Part shown: one piece after another, positions 35,700 to 48,982 of the stretch
Position numbering within the stretch: the stretch's first letter is position 1
How the letters are laid out: every line of letters begins with the position of its first letter
From: Acephala macrosclerotiorum
Taxonomy: Eukaryota > Ascomycota > Leotiomycetes > Helotiales > Mollisiaceae
Reading direction: 5' to 3'
Length of the DNA: 64,000 bases
Assembly: GCA_014904845.1 (NCBI GenBank)
Contig: MU119372.1
Location: 55,035-119,034 of the forward strand
Translations under genes and position numbers: made by a program
The notes under the pieces: generated by a model
The model's input: the letters and a program-made list of their open reading frames with translations, nothing else
What the model was told of the DNA's origin: nothing
The model's database searches: none

Positions 35700-36206
35700 G
35701 CCATTCTGAGAATGTTAACGAAGACAAGACAGGATGCGTAGTTCAGTAAAGTGAGAGAGTCTCTAGAGGCTTCTGCTCAATGTCGGCCATGCACGTGACA
35801 TGATTTAAGAATGAAAAAGATCGTTGCAAAACATACTTATACTTTGCCATTTCGAAAGTGATACGCGTGATCAAATTACTGAAGATTTAGCGCCGAAGAC
35901 AGAGGTGCACGTCAGCAGATACGAGACCTGTTGGTTTGTGCGATAAATACCAGTAGCGTGACACAGGCCCTTTGATCTTCTCAGAGATCTATCCGTTGTT
36001 CGACTCTAGGACATGCCGCAACAGAACAAGATCTCTGTTCCCAAGTAGTTGGACGATATGATTATGGAAAGGCAAAAACCATCTGAAGGCGCACTCTTTC
36101 AGCGCCCAACCACATCTCACTTCACCTCCAAAATCCAACGCAGAATTTCTAAGTATAGAAAACTTGCCAAACCAACACCAGTCATACAACAAGAACAATC
36201 GCAAAG

Positions 36207-36422
36207 ATGTGTACTGTTACGGAAACACAATACTCTTGTGCGCACGTTACTGAACATTTCTACAGATGCCTGCATCAACGGAAATCAAGGCTCTCGTGGA
36301 CTGCATGTTTTGACCTCGACGAGGTTACGGAGGTCGTAAAAGATAAGTGTCCGCGCTGTGCTAGCCGCCGCTCTGGTGTACTTCACTCCGCATTCCAGTG
36401 GGTTTGCAGTAGATTTGCGTGA
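36207..36422 (+). CDS. 71-aa MC...CxH mini-protein with CPRC
   Basis: Begins MCTVTETQYSCAHVTEHFYR, then Cys, and later DKCPRCASRR. The first part parallels the 35544 mini-protein (MC, YSCAHVTE versus YRCGHVER). The added CPRC suggests a second half-site, so a zinc-binding fold is plausible. It lies on the same strand, about 500 bp downstream. Family function unknown; metal binding is inference. Confidence 0.55.
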   Translation: MCTVTETQYSCAHVTEHFYRCLHQRKSRLSWTACFDLDEVTEVVKDKCPRCASRRSGVLHSAFQWVCSRFA

Positions 36423-36752
36423 GCAAAAAGTTCTGCTGGAGTCGGAGACTAGTCAGTCACGAGTGACTTGACTTTAGATAGACAATGAAAGAATCGATCA
36501 TTGCGAACCAAAATTGTATTGCGCCATTTGAAAAGCGATGTGTGACCGAATGATGAAAAATAAAAGTATATGGGATAGGTTATGCCTTAACAAGAAAGGA
36601 ATTCGCTGCCTTTGTGCGGTAGATGACAATGATGAAGAGACCCTTTGATCTCCCCTTGAAAACTCGAGACCACACAAAGAACTGAATCGATGGGAAACGG
36701 CGCTAAGTCAGCATTGAGAGCATCACATTTCGGGTCGTAACTGATGAGATCG
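36423..36752. other. Intergenic
   Basis: Between the mini-protein and the 3' end of the NRK gene. Nothing seen. Confidence 0.45.
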
Positions 36753-37583
36753 TCAGCTGCTTTTCACCAACAAAGGCAGTTGCTCCATCAGCGCCTCGAC
36801 CGCCCAAGTCAACGTGGTCTCCATATCAACGTCCAATCCACCATGCTGGCACTTGATATTCCACTCCTTGAGCACATCTTCCTTGAAATCGCCTTCAACA
36901 TCCTCGCCTTTGAACATCCATTTGTGATCCTCGACATAATTTGGCCAAACAATCTTGTCGACATATCCTGGCGGGTCTTCCCAAAATCCTTCGAGTGTGA
37001 CGTACCCGCTTCGAGCTTCTCTTCGTGCTTTGGCTTTTGCACGACTAACTCGCAGGAAGAATTTGATGTCTATGGCTGGCTGGACTGTCGCCATGGATTT
37101 CGAGTAAAGAAGGAAGCCGTCGAAGATACAGAGCCGAATTGCTTTCGGGGAGTTCTCTAGAATGCCGAAACCTGGATTACCGATTGAAATCCAGGTCTTG
37201 ACGCGTGCTTTGAGAGCTTCGATGGCCGAATCCGAGACGGGACAGTCTCCAACAGAGTTTTGATCTTCTTTTGAATCGAGATCGGACTGGGGTGGATTAG
37301 GGGTGAGTCACGCGTTGCTGGAGAAGCCACTGACTGGAAAAGTGCCCTTTTGACGAATATGCTCAAGAGCCTTAACGATGTCTGGAATATTCAAGGCTTC
37401 TGCACAGTCCCAATCAAGCAAGTCGTGCTTCTTCGGAAGTTCTACCTCCGGCCGATAGAAGTCATCCTCGTGAAGAACAAAGGTGTTTGGGAAGATATCT
37501 CGAAGCAAACGGGCCAGTGTAGTCTTGCCACTTGAGGAGCAGCCGCTGAGGCCAACAACCACAGCTTTGCGACCATCTGCCAT
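36753..37583 (-). CDS. nrk1: Nicotinamide riboside kinase-like P-loop kinase
   Basis: Two exons (37583-37335 and 37286-36753, intron 48 bp) give about 260 residues. The P-loop VVGLSGCSSSGKTTLARLL is followed by VLHEDDFYRPE, the acidic substrate and magnesium block of the NRK/uridine-kinase-like family, then LDWDCAEALN. The second exon brings SKEDQNSVGD, LCIFDGFLLY and the lid-like SRAKAKARREARSGYVTLEG with Arg residues. Such enzymes phosphorylate nicotinamide riboside to NMN in NAD salvage, in the cytosol. The intron choice (GTCAGT donor) is set by the conserved SKEDQNSVG block that it restores. Confidence 0.88.
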
Positions 37584-37599
37584 CTCAAGGCTATATTGG

Positions 37600-38300
37600 T
37601 GAACGATGGAGGTTGAAGTAAAGTCTTAGAAGTTGAACATATATTCGCTTAGAAGTATGTTTAGCTTGGCGCTAACCATAATAGGATCGACTTGTACAAC
37701 TCAGATGAGATATCTTACAATTCCTGAGACAGGCTCTCTAAGATTTCATTCTCCTAGCTACACAAATTATGCTTTTTAGATGTAGGAAGAGTGAGTTGGT
37801 CGGAACCCTTGAGGACGACGTTCGCTAACAAGCTAATCCAGTTACAGTCTAGCACATGAGCTCGGTCCTTGGTTTTTAGCCGCATCTTGTTTCTCCGGAC
37901 GACTTCTCCCGCACTTCGAATACTCCGCTGTTGAAAACCACTTTTCAAAGTTTCTGAACTCGTTGGAACCAGCGATGTCATGCGCCGAGATTATACATGC
38001 AATGAACTTAGTTTCTATTGTCTGTTCATTCAACGATTGGCCATGTCTTTCGATATCAAAATTTGAAGAGGACCTCTGCCAGTGGAACTTTCGGCCTTTT
38101 AAATTTCATTGAGCTCCTGTAGCAAGTTGCTAGAATCTAATAGCTTCAAAATGCTTCAACGTCATCGGATGTGATATCATCAAGTATTTACATCAGCATC
38201 ACTGCCGAAGTATGGACAGCAGATATATACGGATTTTGTACCTTTTCGTTCTGTCATATACGTCTGCTATTGCATATAACTACATTTCTAGGCACACCTT
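37600..38300. other. Intergenic, divergent upstream regions
   Basis: Between NRK (minus) and the esterase (plus). Short ORFs only. Confidence 0.45.
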
Positions 38301-38304
38301 CAAC

Positions 38305-39360
38305 ATGTCCTCCAAAGACTTTCCCACTGTCGGTACACAAACGACCCTCGACCCCGAACTGAAGACCTTCCTCTCCAAGAACCCAGAACTTCGCCTCGGC
38401 AGCATCGGCGACTTCCACGAAGAACGCGCCCATCACACAAAAATCTTCGGCTTCCACTCTCTACCCAAGGGACAACAAGCCCTAATTCAATCCGTCGAGT
38501 TCACCGCGATCCGAGGTCCTCACGGCACGATCCCAATTCGAGTCTTCTACCCAAAATCTGGCGAAGAGAAAAGAAATGCTAGAGATGCTGGAGCATTGAT
38601 CTATTTCCACGGTGGAGGCTACACAGTAGGAACAGTCGATGAATTCGAGAACGGATTAAGGATCGTGGCAGAGGAGTCTGGGTGCCAAGTATACGCTGCG
38701 GAATACAGATTTGCTCCCGAATGGCGATTCCCTACACAATTGGATGAATACGTCGCTGTGGCAGAATGCCTACACGGTCAGGGAGGAAAACAGAGAGGTG
38801 TAAACAGTGATAAGGTGATGGGTGGTGGTGATTCTGCTGGTGGGAATATGACTGCGGCTGTAAGTTTGAGGTTGAGGGATGAAGGGAAGAAGCCTTGGCT
38901 GCGCAGATCTTGCTATATCCTAAGGCGAGATTGCCGTTTGATACGCCTGCTGCGGCAGAGAATAATTCGGGGTTGTATTTAGAATGTAAGTCGAAGACCA
39001 AGACATCGGGCATGGGATAAGAGCTGATAATTTGCAGGTAACGGCATTTTCTCCTTCGCAGACCATTACCTACTCCGCGGTACCCCGCCATCACACAAAT
39101 ACGTCTCTCCAGGCATGCAATCGAATGATACCTTGAGGAACGTACCTCCAGCGGTTGTATTCACCTGTGGTTTCGACCCACTTCGCGATGTTGGCGTTGA
39201 ATATGGGACGAAGTTGAAGCAAGCTGGAAACCAGGTGGCTTGGCACCACTTCGATATTCTTACACACGGCTTCCTGCAATTAGCTCCTTGGAGCACAGAG
39301 GCAATGAAGGCTACAAGGCTTGTTGGGAGCGAGATAAAGAGGCTGGTTTATGGGAAATGA
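38305..39360 (+). pseudogene. HSL-family alpha/beta-hydrolase (esterase), one frameshift
   Basis: Reads MSSKDFPTVGTQTTLDPELK onward. It has the oxyanion motif IYFHGGGYTVGT, the nucleophile motif GGGDSAGGNM, the acid in FDPLRDVGVEYG, and the His in HGFLQL, so all catalytic parts exist. Near 38893-38896 the frame shifts: before it the protein reads SLRLRDEGKKP, and after it LAAQILLYPKARLPFDTP is in another frame. A 52-bp intron (38986-39037) then leads to the last exon. No splice signal explains the shift, so it is a one-base indel or a sequencing error. An in-frame Met at 38212 would add a hydrophobic 31-residue leader. Substrate unknown. Confidence 0.85.
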
Positions 39361-39973
39361 ATACACAGGCACTCAAGGTGTGATCATTTTTGCGGTGATC
39401 CATGATCTGTAAACAGAATATAAACGTCAAAAGTATTCACCTCTAGATAATACGATTCATAGTACTGCAACATCAACGGATCACTACCAAAATCGCTTGT
39501 ATCAGGACAAACAACAAACGACACTGCGTCCCAATCTGGCGAGTTGATAATATCAGCGCCAAAGCCCCTGAATCTCTAGATATGAAAAAAGAGCCCCCAA
39601 GCCATTCAAAACTATAAACAAACGTTGGGTCAACAAGATGAACGCTAAGAGGCCGCCGAAGCCTGAATATAATGGAAGTTTTATAAGCTATGAGTTTCTG
39701 GGAAGAGGAAACAAGGGTGCAAAATATGAAAGGGCTTTGCTTGATAGCAAATGATCGTAAGACCAGGAACGGGAATAGTAACACTCGATAGCGACAGAGA
39801 TATTGATAGTAAAGTTCTATATTAGACGAAGTGGCTATACTAGATCTTGCCTTCGTCTACATTTGCGCGCTTCGACGAGAAAGCTCCTTACCTCCTCGTG
39901 GAACATTGCAAAACAGACGAACGTGCAAAAGACAAATTTGGCAGCGCAAAGGAGTTGACGGCAAAATTATGCA
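39361..39973. other. Intergenic, no gene seen
   Basis: Follows the esterase stop. Only a minus-strand ORF of unconvincing composition. Confidence 0.45.
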
Positions 39974-40174
39974 TCAGACGAAGCACCGGCAGACGAGCAT
40001 AGATACAACTTGCAATAGCTGAACCACATGCATCCGCATAAATCCGTAGCCACCCCCAGGGCCCTTAACAGGAGAACAACAACCAAGACCACAACGCCCA
40101 CCAACCTCTTCCGACATGTTGTTATAATCTACCAAGTAGGTGTTATTGTCCTCCTTCCCTGCAGTGCGAAGCAT
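39974..40174 (-). CDS. Possible small protein, 66 aa
   Basis: MLRTAGKEDNNTYLVDYNNM, then a Gly/Cys-rich GGRCGLGCCSPVKGPGGGYG. Third-base usage in the Gly/Cys part looks coding (many GGT and TGT codons). A 5' leader of several hundred bases without ORFs lies upstream. No family recognised; could be chance. Confidence 0.35.
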   Translation of the reverse strand: MLRTAGKEDNNTYLVDYNNMSEEVGGRCGLGCCSPVKGPGGGYGFMRMHVVQLLQVVSMLVCRCFV

Positions 40175-40701
40175 CGTATTTACGTTGCCCGGTTATGCTA
40201 GCGTCTTTTCCTTGGCAGTGTGCATGTCCAGAAACGAGGCACAATGATGATGTTATGAATTTGGGTTGAAGGTGAATTAAAAAGGGGGTTGCAGATGCCC
40301 TTATTTAGGATTATGACTTTTGAAGCTGAAGTGTTGTGAAAATAAAATAAACGTAAAAGTGTGTATGAAGGTTGAAAGTTGAATCAGATTGGAACGGAGA
40401 TTCTGGGAGGTGTAAAATTGTGAAATGGAAATGGATATGGGCTATAATTTGATAGCCGGAGAGGTATATAGAACTGTAACGGTCATTTTGCAGAGCGAAA
40501 TGTCAGGAATGAATAACGAGCACTTGCTGAAATAGGTAGCAAAACTTACCTCGAGGACAAGTGCGGTGCCATCTAAACTTACCTGCTAACGGGACCTCAC
40601 GGAGCTCCAGCAGAATCGTCTTTCAAAGTATTGTCAGCATTGTAGTAAATCTAAGTACAAGTGAGGAGGTTGCACCTTTTGCCCATAGTCCAGCCAACCC
40701 A
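40175..40701. other. Intergenic
   Basis: Between the small ORF and the Snu66 stop. Nothing recognisable. Confidence 0.45.
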
Positions 40702-42732
40702 CTAAGCCAGTCTCACACCAGCTTGCTTCTGCTTCTTTCTCTGCTGTGCGGTCGCATTGCTCATTCCACCCATCTGGCTACCATCTAGTGAGCTCTGTGC
40801 CTCTCTTCGCTTCTCGTCCTCGATCTTCTTCAGCATCTTCTCGGTCTTTTGCTTTCCGCTTCCCTTGCCGTGGAACTGATGGGACAGGTGCTTGAAAGCT
40901 TCTTTCTGGTTCATGCTTCGGCCAAAGTCATCAACGTATTTGAGTTCGACATTCGGCTTGTATTCCTTGTTGAAATGTTCGGCGAGTTGGCGGGACTCGA
41001 CTTGATCTCGGAAGGTATTCTGTTGTCGTGCATAATCTTCCTTCTCCCGAGCAGACATGCGATCCAATCGTCCGGTAGCGCGATCCCGTTCTCTCTGTGC
41101 TCTTGCTTTCTTTTCGGCATCTGCTTCGCGACGTTGCTTCTCGGCAAGGAAAAGCTGCTTCTGTCTGAATATTGCATTAAGATCTCCTTTCTCCTCTTGC
41201 TTGATGAGACCTCGTTCCTTCAGAAGCTTCATGGTGGCTCCCACGCCTTTATCAAGAGTAGCTTCCGCTTCAAGACCAGTGTTTGTCATATCATCGGTGG
41301 CAGATGCTTCTCGTTTAAGTCTCTCTTGCCGGTCTTTTTCATCTTCCACATTAGCATACGACATATTGACGTCTCCTTCTTCATCGGAGTCATCGCCCAT
41401 CGCTGTGACAGGCTCGACTTGTCGTGATGTGGATCTTCGTTGCTTGCGTTCTGGCGCACTTGACTTTTGTAGGTTGGCAACAAACTCGGATGTTTCGTCG
41501 ATGACCATGCCACCATCTGCGTCCTCAGTCTCCGCAGCTGGCGTAGCTGACTCCTCTTCTCGAATTTGTTGCACGACGTCTTCCGGCCTCATCTTCTTCC
41601 GCTTCTTCAGGGCGTCTCTTCTTTGCTTGGCAAGAGAAGCTTGCAGATCGTCGTCGTCTACGAATGACATGTCCTCGAAAGTTCTCTTCTTGGTGACCGG
41701 TTGGTCAAGTTCCATAGCACTTCCATCTTCTTGTGGGGTATCTGCTTGTTCTGTGATGGGGAAAATGTCGTCCTCGTCGACAGCCTTTTGTCTGGTAGAT
41801 TTCTTCTTGCTCTTCTTGGGCTTCTTGACCTTGATTTCGGAAATGTCGAGGTAGTCAGACTTTGGTTCATCGTCCTCTGCAAGTATGTCAGCAACCCGCA
41901 ATGAAGAGTAGACTAGGGATGTAGGATACGTACTAAGGAAGTCGAGACTAATGGCCTTCGGCTTGAGCTTCTGCGCAGACACGCCTTCGGCAGCCGCCTC
42001 CGCAGTGCTTCCCATACCATCCAACGTGAAACGCTTGCTCTTCTTCCCATCAATCTCCTCGTCATAATGTGATAGAATGCCCTTCGCCTCCTCGTCGTCA
42101 TGCGGGTTGTAGACAGGCTTCTTCTTCTTGAGCTCCAACTTCTCATTCAGCCTCTCCCGTTCCCTCAAATCAAGGTTCTCCAACTCATCACCCTCCTCCT
42201 CATACTGATCAATTGTAGCATCCTTAAGAGTCAATACTTGATCCTCCCCCTCTTCAAAAGTATCCAGCTCGTGCCCAACCTTAACACCAGCAAGATCCTT
42301 CGCCGTATACTCAGCAGCAGCCGCCGCCTCAGCCTCTGCCAACTCCTTCTCTCTCAACCTCGCCTTCTCAATCTCCTTCTGCCTCTTCTTCTGCTTAATC
42401 AACCAACTCTTCGCATCCATATCGTCTCTCTCATCCGCATCTCCCAACCCCTTGCCTTCCAACTGCGTAAATCGTTTCGCAGCATCGCGAGCCTTTTTGA
42501 TAGCTGTAGCTTTGGCTTCGCGTTTTCGTTTCGCTTCTTCGGCTTCTCGGAGTTTGCGGTAGTTATCATAGCCTTCTGCTTGTCGCGATTCGAGGGTACT
42601 GCCTGCTTCTTCTGCGGGGGCGGAGGAGGAGGCTTCTTTGAATACGGGGCCGGCTCCTGGGACGGGGAGGGGTTTCATGCCCAGGGAGACGCGGATGCGG
42701 TTCGTCTCTTCGATGGAGATTGCGTCGGCCAT
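40702..42732 (-). CDS. snu66: SART-1/Snu66 U4/U6.U5 tri-snRNP protein
   Basis: Starts MADAISIEETNRIRVSLGMK, the standard SART-1 N-terminus. Then follow DMDAKSWLIKQKKRQKEIEK, DLAGVKVGHELDTFEEGE, LTLKDATIDQYEEEGDELEN and KPVYNPHDDEE, all SART-1 blocks. The C-terminus has FGRSMNQKEAFKHLSHQFHG and KTEKMLKKIEDEKRREAQ. A 57-bp intron (41933-41877) is in frame, so the unspliced ORF reads through it. Splicing gives LDFLKDDEPKSDYLD. Length about 655 residues, normal for the family. The protein is a core factor of the U4/U6.U5 tri-snRNP in the nucleus. Highly charged and coiled, with no defects. This is a housekeeping gene marking normal genome in an otherwise accessory window. Confidence 0.95.
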   Translation of the reverse strand: MADAISIEETNRIRVSLGMKPLPVPGAGPVFKEASSSAPAEEAGSTLESRQAEGYDNYRKLREAEEAKRKREAKATAIKKARDAAKRFTQLEGKGLGDADERDDMDAKSWLIKQKKRQKEIEKARLREKELAEAEAAAAAEYTAKDLAGVKVGHELDTFEEGEDQVLTLKDATIDQYEEEGDELENLDLRERERLNEKLELKKKKPVYNPHDDEEAKGILSHYDEEIDGKKSKRFTLDGMGSTAEAAAEGVSAQKLKPKAISLDFLSTYPTSLVYSSLRVADILAEDDEPKSDYLDISEIKVKKPKKSKKKSTRQKAVDEDDIFPITEQADTPQEDGSAMELDQPVTKKRTFEDMSFVDDDDLQASLAKQRRDALKKRKKMRPEDVVQQIREEESATPAAETEDADGGMVIDETSEFVANLQKSSAPERKQRRSTSRQVEPVTAMGDDSDEEGDVNMSYANVEDEKDRQERLKREASATDDMTNTGLEAEATLDKGVGATMKLLKERGLIKQEEKGDLNAIFRQKQLFLAEKQRREADAEKKARAQRERDRATGRLDRMSAREKEDYARQQNTFRDQVESRQLAEHFNKEYKPNVELKYVDDFGRSMNQKEAFKHLSHQFHGKGSGKQKTEKMLKKIEDEKRREAQSSLDGSQMGGMSNATAQQRKKQKQAGVRLA

Positions 42733-42799
42733 GGTTGTGGTGTTGTTGGTTTGAAGGTTGAGTTGGATGTTCAAAATCCACATGTAAGTTCAAGCGCTT

Positions 42800-44967
42800 T
42801 GGGGGCTAACCATATTAAGACTAGAGCAACAATGGCAGACCATGCGGCCGCATCAAGCTTAAAAATTATTTTGCTCTCAAGAAATCTTCTTCTTTTCTTC
42901 TACAAAACACAGATTTGTGCCCAGCGATCCCTTCAGCCCCGGCTGTAAGGTTGCATTGCTGAGGCAGTTCGTTCGTCCTATGGAGCCATCAAATACCCAT
43001 GATGTCAATTTCCGATCGACAGATCTCAGAGAAATCGGTCTTCTATGAAGCCTGAATTCGTTGGTAACAGCTTGAGTTCGGTGGATGGGAGCACTGAAGC
43101 CACCACATTCCACTTCGATACCGATGCTTTCCCCTTAAAAGGAAAATAGCCAGTGAAATGGCTGTGAGGTCTTCGTAAACCGTGGTGTCTACATATCACA
43201 TTGAAATACGGGGAGCTTTTTCGAATTTGCGCAATGCATCACTCAGCTTTCGAGGGAACGAGCGAGGATCACCGAGGACAGAGACTATACTTGGGATACG
43301 AAGACCGAGGGGAGAGCTGTTGGCGGCAGGCTGTCAGTTACCTTCCCGCTTCGAGTACGCCTCACAGCTTGTCGATGTACGCGCTCGGAGCGATCTATAT
43401 AGGATGTGCTTGGGCGGGCATAAGCTTGGATACAGAATCTGGAGGAGAGTGATGTCCGTCCGCCAGATGACGACGACTTGGATACAAGGAGACGGATCTT
43501 CAATACCATTCTGGGTGCACACATTCTGTTGGATACGGCCCGATGATGGACGCCATGATGTGCGAACACCAGTACCAGTATACCTTTTATGATGAAGTAT
43601 ATGCTAATGCAAGGTAAAGTAGGTACGGGGCTGGCTACCGCCAACTGTTCAATGCAAGAATTTCTTATTCATCCAAGACCGTACTCCCCACTTCTCTTCC
43701 TCGCGCGCGTGAATTTAGGTACCTGAGTACCTTCCCGTTTCTCTCTTCCCAGCGACCTTCAATGCCGATCATACACCCGACCATCCCGAGTCTACAATGT
43801 CGATTATATTCCTTCCTCCCTCACGTCCTCCCTCGACACCTCCTGTGGCGCAGGTCTTCACCCACACAACCACCATCCCGACGTTCCCGGCGCATTATAT
43901 GCTTGATGGAGAGGGGTATGCCTTCAACAGCGATCTGCAGATGGATAGGAGTTGTAGCCTAGTAAACTTCTAGGCACGAAAGATGCCGCTGTCATCGGCG
44001 AGGGTGTGCACATGCTCTGCAAGGCCGGACACGAGACAAAGAACCAGCTTCATACTTCATAAACCATAGCACCACCATCGACAAGTCATTATAGACGGAC
44101 GTTCCTCGGACCAACTTATGTTCCGTGTGAGATGCATAGAGTTCGGAGTGCTCAGATGACTTGCAGTTCGCTTGCACAACCTCCAGCCATCTGCAGCTGC
44201 ACAAACAACCAGCACAAATCTGCCAAGACCTCGGTCAAGTAGTCTGCAGCCTCATGCCATTTCAATGCCGGCGTACAACGTGCTCTTTTCTGGGGTGTTA
44301 CGCAAAAAATCCAGGGACGGACCGATTGTGAAGCAGGTGGGATGTCGTTGTGGGGTCTCCAGAATGCGGGGTTGTGCCCAGAAGCAGATGGGCCTGGTTT
44401 GAGACCAATACCATATGCAAAGCCTTTATATTTTCTCCGTGCGAGCCTCGACTTTCTTTTCTTTGCCACCAATCAGCAACCTCAAAAATCTGTACCCTTA
44501 CATCTCCTAAGGCATAGAATAGGAGAAGGATTTGCGCCTCACTCGGGACTGACTACCGAAAGCAACTTGGTCAAAGCCCATCCGTCCCATCCCCTGAATT
44601 CGCCGAGCCGTCGACTCGCGTTCGCACTTTTCATCGTACCTGCCAGAAAGCGAACAGTCGGCTCTGTTTTCGCGGGGCTCCTTCCTATCCAGCGCAAATC
44701 TCGTCATTCCATACAGGCCCAGCGCAGAAGTCACGAACGGACATTTGCGAATGCTCTGTATGCATCTGGATAGCGGCGGCGACGACGTCGGCCAGACTCT
44801 CGGGTTACCAGTATCGTCATTTTGAGGGGCTTGGTCTATGATGTCGACGAGACTTTTGATATAAAGTCAAGATGGATCTCATTCCTGCTGCTTTCTTTTC
44901 TACCCTCATCCCTATCACCTCCGCTGTCAATATCACCTCTCTTGCCTCTGTCCTTGTTCAGCCCATC
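42800..44967. other. Long intergenic region upstream of glucoamylase
   Basis: About 2 kb with only short or overlapping ORFs. One 58-codon frame (43797-43973, starting MSIIFLPPSRPPSTPPVAQV) follows a tidy CT-rich leader but has no other support. The last few hundred bases should hold the glucoamylase promoter; TGATATAAAG at about 44857 could be its TATA element. Confidence 0.45.
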
Positions 44968-47137
<2,170 letters not shown>

Positions 47138-47443
47138 CTTGCCCACTCCCGGCATAGAGTGACCATTGAACTCGGGAGGATGAAGCGAGATTGGGGGAGG
47201 TTGGACATGCGAGCGATGAGTGTGAGCATAGAAAGGATGTGCAGAGGGGAAATGAGGGCGGGAATGAACATAAAAAGCACAGGTTGAGTTTCGGCGTTGC
47301 ATAGTTTTGGCTCCTTCTAGTACATAGTTCTTATCCCTCTGTGTCGCATAGCATACATGAAATTGCATCATCAGCTATTACTAGCAGCCTCACATTCCGA
47401 GGTGATTTCCGACACCGTACTCCGTCAGGGCGAAGAAGTGAAA
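47138..47443. other. Convergent 3' region
   Basis: Between the glucoamylase stop and the end of the next minus-strand gene. Presumed 3' UTRs. Confidence 0.5.
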
Positions 47444-47853
47444 TCAAAACGTCCCAACGTCCCAGCTTCCAAGGAGTTTCTCGCCTTTCCACTAATCGCC
47501 GGTTAGCAACCACTCGTAATTCATCCCTCTTCCTCCCCCCTGCACTGTCACGCGAAGCCAAAGGCACTTACAACATGCATCAAAACCTCAGTCTCACCAA
47601 CCCTCTGATCTTTAATCTCCGGTACATCAGGAATAGTAACTCCAATCGTCCCATTATCACGAACGTCTAGCTCTCGATATGTGATTCTTTCCGCGAAGAC
47701 TTCATTGTGGTTGGCGCGGAACTCGAATGAGAGGCTGGTTGATGGGTTCAGGGTGTCGGTTGAAGAGAGGCGGAGAGTGGTAGTGAGGGAGCGAGAAGCG
47801 GTGGTTGGTGGGTTGAGGGAGAGGATGCTGATTGATGATTGGGGGAGCGCCAT
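47444..47853 (-). CDS. Hypothetical protein, 109 aa
   Basis: Exon 1 (47853-47572) reads MALPQSSISILSLNPPTTAS, then SLSFEFRANHNEVFAERITY and IGVTIPDVPEIKD. A GTAAGT donor leads through an 80-bp intron to a 16-codon exon (47491-47444) ending WKGEKLLGSWDVGTF. The spliced end VLMHVWKGEKLLGSW is smooth, and this gives me most of my confidence. It looks like a small beta-rich domain. The closing LGSWDVG resembles the LGSWD strand of starch-binding CBM20 in the neighbouring glucoamylase, but at this length that may be coincidence. No signal peptide. Confidence 0.55.
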
Positions 47854-48982
47854 TGCAAGTGCTGATGGAGGGGGTTGTACGAGAAGCAAGTCTGTGTTTC
47901 GAGAACAAGGTGGTGATGCGTAGAGAAGAAGGAACTTGAGGAGATAGCGATGATGAAGAGGAAGGAAGAAAGAAGTATGATCTATTGAAGCTTTTTATAC
48001 TTGCCCTCGTTGCCTGGACTCCTGGGCCAATATATAGGCGGCACTCTCTTTCATGTCTTTCTCCATCTGAATCTCTTGTTATGAGTATATCATACTTGCT
48101 TGATACACAGCCCTGTGCCGCGAGTTGCTGGGGTAATCCCAGGTTTGGACAAGGCTGAGACAATAGAAGCGCGAGAAAGAGGCTGTATGGGTAAGGCCAG
48201 ATGTCTAATTGGATGGTGAACTCATTCCAAGTACTGGACTCCATGGTGTATCCAATCATTTAAAAGTATTTGTGGATTGAAGGTCTCTTGTTTATGCGGG
48301 GAAGATGGGAGGAGACCGATTTGATGTGGGTGTTCTTTCCAAGGCTTTGATACCCTTAACTTTCTCTCTGAAGTGTGAACAAGGCTGAATACCAACCCTG
48401 CAACTGTCTCAGATTTCGTGACGATTGTAGGTAGACGACAAGGCGGATGTGAGGCGCACGAGAATGTGGGCCTTCAAGGGATGTCTCGGGAGCCTATCGA
48501 CATGATAGTGAGGACTTGCGTCACATCTCCGTGCTCCGCGGTGCTAGTGCACGACAATCGGTGGATCTTGTTCAGAGTTGCCCTGGAATCGTATTTGCGG
48601 CATAAAATCTATGGTATATAGAATGAGAGGATGGTAGAGCGATTGGAATTGATGTTTGAATGCGCGCCGGAAGAGAATCACAATCCTTGAGGTCGCATGC
48701 GATGCCGCTGCTGCGCCCACCAGGGCAAATCGAAGAAGCCTCGCCAACTCAGCACCTCCTTTGAAATTTCAGCTTCTGCTCCATCATGTATCAGCAATAC
48801 TCTTCTTGCTTGTCACTTCTTCCTTGTGGATTGCTGCCCTGGATTTCAGAAGGAATTCCCACCTCTTCGTTTGATCACCGAGGTTGCGAATCGCGGTACC
48901 CTAAGAGACGACTGAAGTTCGACCAGGCTACGGCACTAGGTCAGGTTTGGCCTAACTCCTCCAGGGCCTGGGACTTCTACTA
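47854..48982. other. Intergenic, no gene seen
   Basis: ORFs here are short and mutually overlapping. Nothing recognised. Confidence 0.45.

Noticed and set aside
42100..42948. 282-codon plus-strand ORF
   Set aside because: It lies antisense to Snu66 and is the mirror of its charged, repetitive codons.
43182..43592. 136-codon ORF between Snu66 and glucoamylase
   Set aside because: Overlaps ORFs on the other strand, shows no domain or splice context; likely chance.
44342..44773. 143-codon ORF upstream of glucoamylase
   Set aside because: No recognisable content and overlapping frames on the opposite strand.
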